A stretch of DNA of 64,000 nucleotides from Qipengyuania_B sp965214525 (GTDB taxonomy: Bacteria > Pseudomonadota > Alphaproteobacteria > Sphingomonadales > Sphingomonadaceae), in assembly GCA_965214525.1 (NCBI GenBank), contig OZ243959.1:1798001-1862000 (forward strand). Reading direction: 5' to 3'. This document shows, piece by piece, positions 59,819 to 64,000 of this stretch (position 1 is its first letter; each line of letters begins with the position of its first letter). The notes beneath the pieces are model-generated. The model saw nothing but the letters and a program-made list of their open reading frames with translations, did no database searches and was not told the DNA's origin. A program made the translations under genes and the position numbers.

Positions 59819-61573
59819 GTGCCCCAAAGCTCTCTCGCTGCCCTGACGCTTGCTGAAATCTTGAAGCGAGAATGGGGGTCCTCCATGTCGGTCGAGCATC
59901 AGGAGGCCATAAAGGCCCTTCTGGAAGCCCTTGAAGCTGGCCTGAAGGGCGACCTAAGTCCCCATTACCATTTGTCCGCCATTGATCCTGGTATCGGGAA
60001 GACGAAGTCGGTCTCCACCTTCCTGCAGGTCTGGAAAAGCCAAGGGTTCATTCCGGCCTCAAGTGTCCTGATCGGCCTGTCGCGCCTCCAGGAAATCGAC
60101 AGCTACCTTGAGGACGCAGGCCTCGACCGGCAGGATTTTGCTGTCTTGACGAGCAATGACGAAGAGAACCTCAAAGGACTGCCTGAAGACGACCATGGGT
60201 TCGCTCGGGTCATGTTTACCACGCAGCAGATGATCGAAAGGCGGACCCGGGGTTGCACGTTCGCAGAGGCGAAGGAGTTCCACTTCGAAGGTGGTCCTCG
60301 CACCTTGCGCATCTGGGATGAGAGCCTGATCCCGGCGCGACATTTGGTCATTAAGGGGTACGACGTGGCGCACTTACTGCGCCCCATTTACCAGAAGGCC
60401 CCAGAATACGCCGAGGCGGCGCAGAACCTGACACACCAGTTCTTGGGCAGCAAGGAAGGTGACAGCGTCACCATACCCAAGATATTCGAAAGCCTGCCCG
60501 GAGGGATACGAGCCTCCAAGGACCCCGTCGCATATGAGACCCTTGAGGCGCTCTCTGCGCTCGCGGGTCAGACCCTGAGCGCAACCCGAGCTGGTACAGA
60601 CGTCCATCTTGCAGGTGCCTCTCGACCACTCCCCTCCGATTTTGCTCCGGTCGTCATTCTCGACGCCTCCGGGCGCGTCCGGTCCACTTACAAGGCTTGG
60701 GAAAAGGCGGGAGGTCCTCTTCGTCGATTGCCTGCCGCCACGAACGACTATGGCAACCTCATGGTCCATCTGTGGGAGCGGAGCGTGGGGAAGATCGCAT
60801 CTCGAGCCCCTGGGGCCCTACTGGAAGTGGCCGAAGCCGTGGCAGAGCTGATCGACAAAGATCAAACCGACGACGACTGGCTGATCGTGTCCTACAAGGA
60901 TCACCCTATCGATCCGCTGGTCCTCAGAAGCCTAAAGGTCGCCAGCAAAGACCGACTGCATTTCCTCACCTGGGGCATGCACCATGGCACCAATGCCTTC
61001 TCGCGTTGTCGCAAGGTCGTGCTGATCGGTCAGCTCTCGTATGGCCAATCTGGATACAGGGCGCTGGCGGTGGCCTGTGGAGCGTCGGACCCTGATGATG
61101 ACACGATGGAAGAGCTCAGGCGAGGCGAATACCGGCATAACCTGCTGCAGGCCCTCACGCGGGCTTCTGTCAGGCAAAGCCGATACGGTCGTGCGGGCAT
61201 CTGTTCAGCCTATGTGGTCGCTTCAAAGAACCTTGGGATGGTGGACGCAGTGCGTCAGACCTTCCCGGGGTGCCTGCTGGAACGCTGGTCTCCTGATGAG
61301 CCGGAAGTCGGTGGCAAAGTGGGGGAGCTCATCTCTCTGCTTCAGGTCGCCAGGCAACAGCGGGTCCGCCAGGTGAGCAAAAAGGAGCTGTGCGAGGCTC
61401 TCGGCATGCAGGCATCGAACTTCAGCCGTCTTGTTGGTCACCGACAGTTCTCGCTTTGGATGGATCGCAATCAGGTTTCGATGCAGGCCCGCTACTTCCT
61501 GATCCATGGCTTATTCGACCCCTACCCGGGCGACGAGTTCACTATCGACGAACTGGATGATTGCGCGGACTGA
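59819..61573 (+). CDS. Helicase-like P-loop ATPase with C-terminal HTH, function unknown
   Basis: This 584-residue protein has Walker A IDPGIGKTKS (residues 55-64), a motif-Ia-like VLIGLSRLQEI, a Walker-B-like RIWDESLIP (164-172), VVILDASGRVRS (278-289), WLIVSYKDH (354-362), TWGMHHGTNAF (384-394) and a motif-VI-like LLQALTRASVRQS (442-454). These are superfamily-2-type features. The C-terminus (about 518-550, VSKKELCEALGMQASNFSRLV) looks like an HTH. The start is GTG at 59819, with AGGA at 59807-59810; an ATG at 59885 is an alternative. Related forms are carried on plasmids and islands. Its job is unknown. Confidence 0.75.
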   Translation: MPQSSLAALTLAEILKREWGSSMSVEHQEAIKALLEALEAGLKGDLSPHYHLSAIDPGIGKTKSVSTFLQVWKSQGFIPASSVLIGLSRLQEIDSYLEDAGLDRQDFAVLTSNDEENLKGLPEDDHGFARVMFTTQQMIERRTRGCTFAEAKEFHFEGGPRTLRIWDESLIPARHLVIKGYDVAHLLRPIYQKAPEYAEAAQNLTHQFLGSKEGDSVTIPKIFESLPGGIRASKDPVAYETLEALSALAGQTLSATRAGTDVHLAGASRPLPSDFAPVVILDASGRVRSTYKAWEKAGGPLRRLPAATNDYGNLMVHLWERSVGKIASRAPGALLEVAEAVAELIDKDQTDDDWLIVSYKDHPIDPLVLRSLKVASKDRLHFLTWGMHHGTNAFSRCRKVVLIGQLSYGQSGYRALAVACGASDPDDDTMEELRRGEYRHNLLQALTRASVRQSRYGRAGICSAYVVASKNLGMVDAVRQTFPGCLLERWSPDEPEVGGKVGELISLLQVARQQRVRQVSKKELCEALGMQASNFSRLVGHRQFSLWMDRNQVSMQARYFLIHGLFDPYPGDEFTIDELDDCAD

Positions 61574-61606
61574 AGACACCGCGCGGATGCCCTGATGAAG
61601 GATTGG

Positions 61607-61891
61607 CTACTTCTTCGACAGCCGGACCACCTCATCGCCACGATCCTCGTCCGAGCGAGGAGCCTGATCGCGGCGTACGGCAGCTACGGCCTTATTAGGG
61701 TTGGCCTCTACGCTCTGCCGGGCATTGCCGAGCACCAGGTCTATAGACAGGAACTTCGTGAGCTGCCGTTGAAGAATTCTGCGCGTGATCGAGCCGCGTC
61801 CGCCTTGCCTCACCCGGTACTTGAGTAGGCGCACGATGTTGTCCTTCAGTTCGTCGTGCTTCAGGGAAAGAAGGATGCGCCTTCCCGCCAT
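61607..61891 (-). CDS. Small basic hypothetical protein
   Basis: This 94-residue, strongly basic protein (MAGRRILLSLKHDELKDNIVRLLKYRVRQGGRG) follows the HsdR gene by 33 bases on the same strand. GAGGA stands 7 bases before the ATG at 61891, which supports translation. No family recognised. The opposite strand has a weaker open frame at 61595-61828. Confidence 0.5.
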   Translation of the reverse strand: MAGRRILLSLKHDELKDNIVRLLKYRVRQGGRGSITRRILQRQLTKFLSIDLVLGNARQSVEANPNKAVAAVRRDQAPRSDEDRGDEVVRLSKK

Positions 61892-61924
61892 TGCGTGTTC
61901 CTCGATCAGTCGGTGATGCAGTTG

Positions 61925-64000
61925 TCAAGCGAGCCCGCCTGTAGCCGCTGAAGGCCCGGCGGAATACCGCTTGAGCACGAAATCCCATACCTGATCTACC
62001 TTCGTCTTCCACAGGTCTTTCGGATAGGGGTCCTCCGGTAGGTCGTTGAGGCCGACCCTGATGGCCGTCCAGACGCTGCCCCTAGTTTCCTGACCCGTTA
62101 CCCAGTCGATGGCGTCCACGAGCCCCTCCAGCTTCTCCAGCAACTCACGGGCGACCTGTTTGACCTCACGCTCCTGAGCCTGCGTCAGCTTCGGCTCCGG
62201 TGTCGTCAACAAATCGAAGATGGCCAGCTCCTCCTGGGTCAGTTCCTCCCTGGCTGCACGCTGCTCCTCTTCGTTTAGGCTTTTGATAAAAGCCTTTAGG
62301 CTTGCGAAGAACTTTTCGGGATCGGTGGCTCCCGAGTTGTATTCGGCGACCAGCTTCTCGAGCCGCTCGATGAACGCTATGCGCGTCGGGTTGGCTTCAG
62401 CCATCTCTCTGACTTTCTCCTCGGCAGCCTCGCGCATCTTTTCAGTAGCGACCTTCGGGCTGGTCTCGAACAGGGAGGCGAGCTTCTCGAAGTCGATGCC
62501 GGAAAGGTCCACACGGCCCTTGGCGCTGTCGCCTTCAACGATAGGGGTGACGATAGCGACGCCCTCAAGCTTCTCGTCGAGGAGCTGGGCGATCCGAGCG
62601 GAGATGGCGGAGATATCGACCGGCCCCAATCTGGCGCGGACGGCATCGGAAAGCGTGTGGAAGACCGCCACGGACCTGAGGAAGGGCGCAGCTCGCTCAT
62701 CTGGCAGCAGAGCCTTGTATGCTCGCGTCACAGCTCCAGCGAGCCTGAGAAACTCCCTGCGGCGATCATCGGGGGCTATCAGAGCCTCTACAGCCCCATT
62801 TATGAGCTTGAGGCGCTCGAAGTCTTTGGCAGTCATGATTGCCTCGGGATCGACGCTGAGTGGCTTCACAAAGGTACCGATGGCATCCAAAGCTCTGTCC
62901 AGCTCGGCGATAAGTGCCTGCTTGTCCTGGATAGGGGTCTCGCCATCACCCCGACCAGCGGCGTAGACCGCCAGCGCCTTCTGGAGGTTCTGGAAAACGC
63001 CCACGTAATCCACGATGACGCCAGAGGTCTTGCCCTCGGACTTCCGGTTGGCCCTGGCAATCGTCTGCATCAGCGTGTGCGACTTCATCGGCTTATCGAG
63101 ATAGATAGTGCCAATGCTGGGGACGTCGAAGCCCGTGATCCACATGGCGCACACGAACACGAGCCGCAGCGGATCGTCCTTGTTCTTAAACTTTGTCTCC
63201 AAGTCTTCCTGCTGCATCCGTTCGCGGTGCGGCAGTATGTCGAGGCCCTTCTTGCGCAGATCGTCGACCTCGTTCTGGCCCTGGCTCACCACCACAGCCA
63301 TGTCGAGCTCGCGCAGCCACATAAGCCGCTCGGCAATAGCCGCCCCCTCGGCTTCGTACGCTGTCTTAAGGCGCTGCTCGTCCTGCTCGATCAGCCGGGC
63401 GACCGCCGCCTTGACCTTGTCGTGCATTGTGACCGCCGTGGCCTTGTCGATGGCGACGAACATCGCCTTCCCACGGTAGCCTCTCTGCGCGAAGTGAAGC
63501 GCCACATCCTCGGCCACCTTGTCCAGCCGGTCGCTGTTCGTAATGAGAGTGTATTGGCGACCGAACTGCTGGTTGAGTTTCTTCTGCTGCTCCTCATCCA
63601 GCGCCGCCTCATCGAGCAGCTCATCGAGTTCTTCCTGTAGCTCGTCAGCATCGAGCTGCAGCTCCGGCTTGCGGCCCTCATAGTACAGCGGGACGGTCGC
63701 TCCGTCCTTCACAGACTGGGCGAAGTCGTAGACCGAAACGTAGTCCCCGAAAACCTCCTTGGTCCGGCTCTCGTCGCCCTTGATGAGCGGGGTGCCGGTG
63801 AACCCAATGAAGGCGGCGTTCGGGAGGGCCTTGCGCATGTTGGCCGCGAGCTGGGCGTATTGGCTCCGGTGGGCCTCGTCGGTCATCACGATGATGTCGG
63901 AGCGCTCCGAAAGCACCGGCATCGGCTCGGTGGCTTCGGTCGAGAACTTCTGGATCAGCGTGAAGACGTAGCGCTCGTTGCCCGCCAGCAGGTCCCTCAG
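61925..64000 (-). CDS. hsdR: Type I restriction endonuclease subunit HsdR (partial, N-terminus beyond window)
   Basis: The frame stays open to the right edge (about 691 codons visible), so the N-terminal nuclease domain is missing. Visible helicase motifs are DEAH in VMTDEAHRSQY, motif III in GFTGTPL, and motif VI in TIARANRK, with the HsdR-type FVKPLSVDPEA and a coiled C-terminal part. HsdR cuts DNA that lacks the HsdM/HsdS methylation; those genes are probably beyond the right edge. The ATG at 63922 is only the first visible in-frame Met, not the start. Confidence 0.93.
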   Translation of the reverse strand: MRDLLAGNERYVFTLIQKFSTEATEPMPVLSERSDIIVMTDEAHRSQYAQLAANMRKALPNAAFIGFTGTPLIKGDESRTKEVFGDYVSVYDFAQSVKDGATVPLYYEGRKPELQLDADELQEELDELLDEAALDEEQQKKLNQQFGRQYTLITNSDRLDKVAEDVALHFAQRGYRGKAMFVAIDKATAVTMHDKVKAAVARLIEQDEQRLKTAYEAEGAAIAERLMWLRELDMAVVVSQGQNEVDDLRKKGLDILPHRERMQQEDLETKFKNKDDPLRLVFVCAMWITGFDVPSIGTIYLDKPMKSHTLMQTIARANRKSEGKTSGVIVDYVGVFQNLQKALAVYAAGRGDGETPIQDKQALIAELDRALDAIGTFVKPLSVDPEAIMTAKDFERLKLINGAVEALIAPDDRRREFLRLAGAVTRAYKALLPDERAAPFLRSVAVFHTLSDAVRARLGPVDISAISARIAQLLDEKLEGVAIVTPIVEGDSAKGRVDLSGIDFEKLASLFETSPKVATEKMREAAEEKVREMAEANPTRIAFIERLEKLVAEYNSGATDPEKFFASLKAFIKSLNEEEQRAAREELTQEELAIFDLLTTPEPKLTQAQEREVKQVARELLEKLEGLVDAIDWVTGQETRGSVWTAIRVGLNDLPEDPYPKDLWKTKVDQVWDFVLKRYSAGPSAATGGLA

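Noticed and set aside
61595..61828. A 77-codon plus-strand frame after the helicase-like gene
   Set aside because: The opposite strand has a better ribosome-binding site and follows hsdR closely, so both cannot be equally supported.

Overview
The window looks like a chromosomal segment from a GC-rich alphaproteobacterium of the order Sphingomonadales (Sphingomonas, Novosphingobium or Erythrobacter relatives). This rests on three large TonB-dependent receptors placed beside catabolic operons, a PEP-CTERM protein with the PEPxxWAMMLLGF tail usual in sphingomonads, dispersed CGTCATTGCGAG and CTTCGACAAGCTCAG palindromes, and dense operons joined by ATGA or GTGA overlaps. No rRNA, complete tRNA or CRISPR array was seen.

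Layout. 1-9.7 kb: a TerC-family fragment, nhaA, a DUF465 protein, an OxyR-like LysR regulator without the redox cysteines, a carboxypeptidase-regulatory TonB receptor, a 2OG-Fe(II) oxygenase with a nucleoside transporter, and a YhhQ-like transporter. 9.8-13.3 kb: a tight four-gene cluster (glycosyltransferase 2, acyl-CoA dehydrogenase-like protein, PIG-L deacetylase, NodS-like methyltransferase) whose product I do not know. 13.6-22.2 kb: an SDR divergent from P450 / SDR / APH-like kinase / small partner / TetR / histidine phosphatase / TonB receptor, which looks like uptake and breakdown of a hydrophobic substrate by hydroxylation and phosphorylation.

22.4-46.0 kb: a large aromatic or phenylpropanoid-type catabolic region. 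It holds two unusual amidohydrolases, SnoaL-like proteins, SDRs, a TonB receptor, an orphan MIP18/PaaD-like protein, a two-subunit Rieske dioxygenase, a thiolase, a CoA ligase, an esterase, a nitrilase and flavin reductase, and a lower gentisate pathway (salicylyl-CoA 5-hydroxylase fused to an Old Yellow Enzyme domain, 4HBT thioesterase, gentisate 1,2-dioxygenase, FAH-family hydrolase) with a MarR regulator. A shared 17-bp motif lies upstream of three of these transcription units and probably marks a MarR regulon.

46.5-54.1 kb: a CHRD/PEP-CTERM protein, then a copper-resistance island. The csoR-led operon (CsoR, CopG/DUF411, Met/His-rich protein, glutaredoxin-MauE fusion, DUF305, lipoprotein, cytochrome c) runs opposite to copAB across one CsoR-type palindrome. 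54.1-57.1 kb: an aldehyde dehydrogenase among gene remnants (CFA synthase, tyrosine integrase, DUF2493) and two similar sequences, one matching a tRNA 3' end. 57.1-64 kb: a less familiar, probably acquired segment with a two-gene membrane/FlgT-like pair, a serine recombinase, a helicase-like ATPase with a C-terminal HTH, a small basic protein and the 3' part of a type I restriction HsdR gene cut by the window edge.
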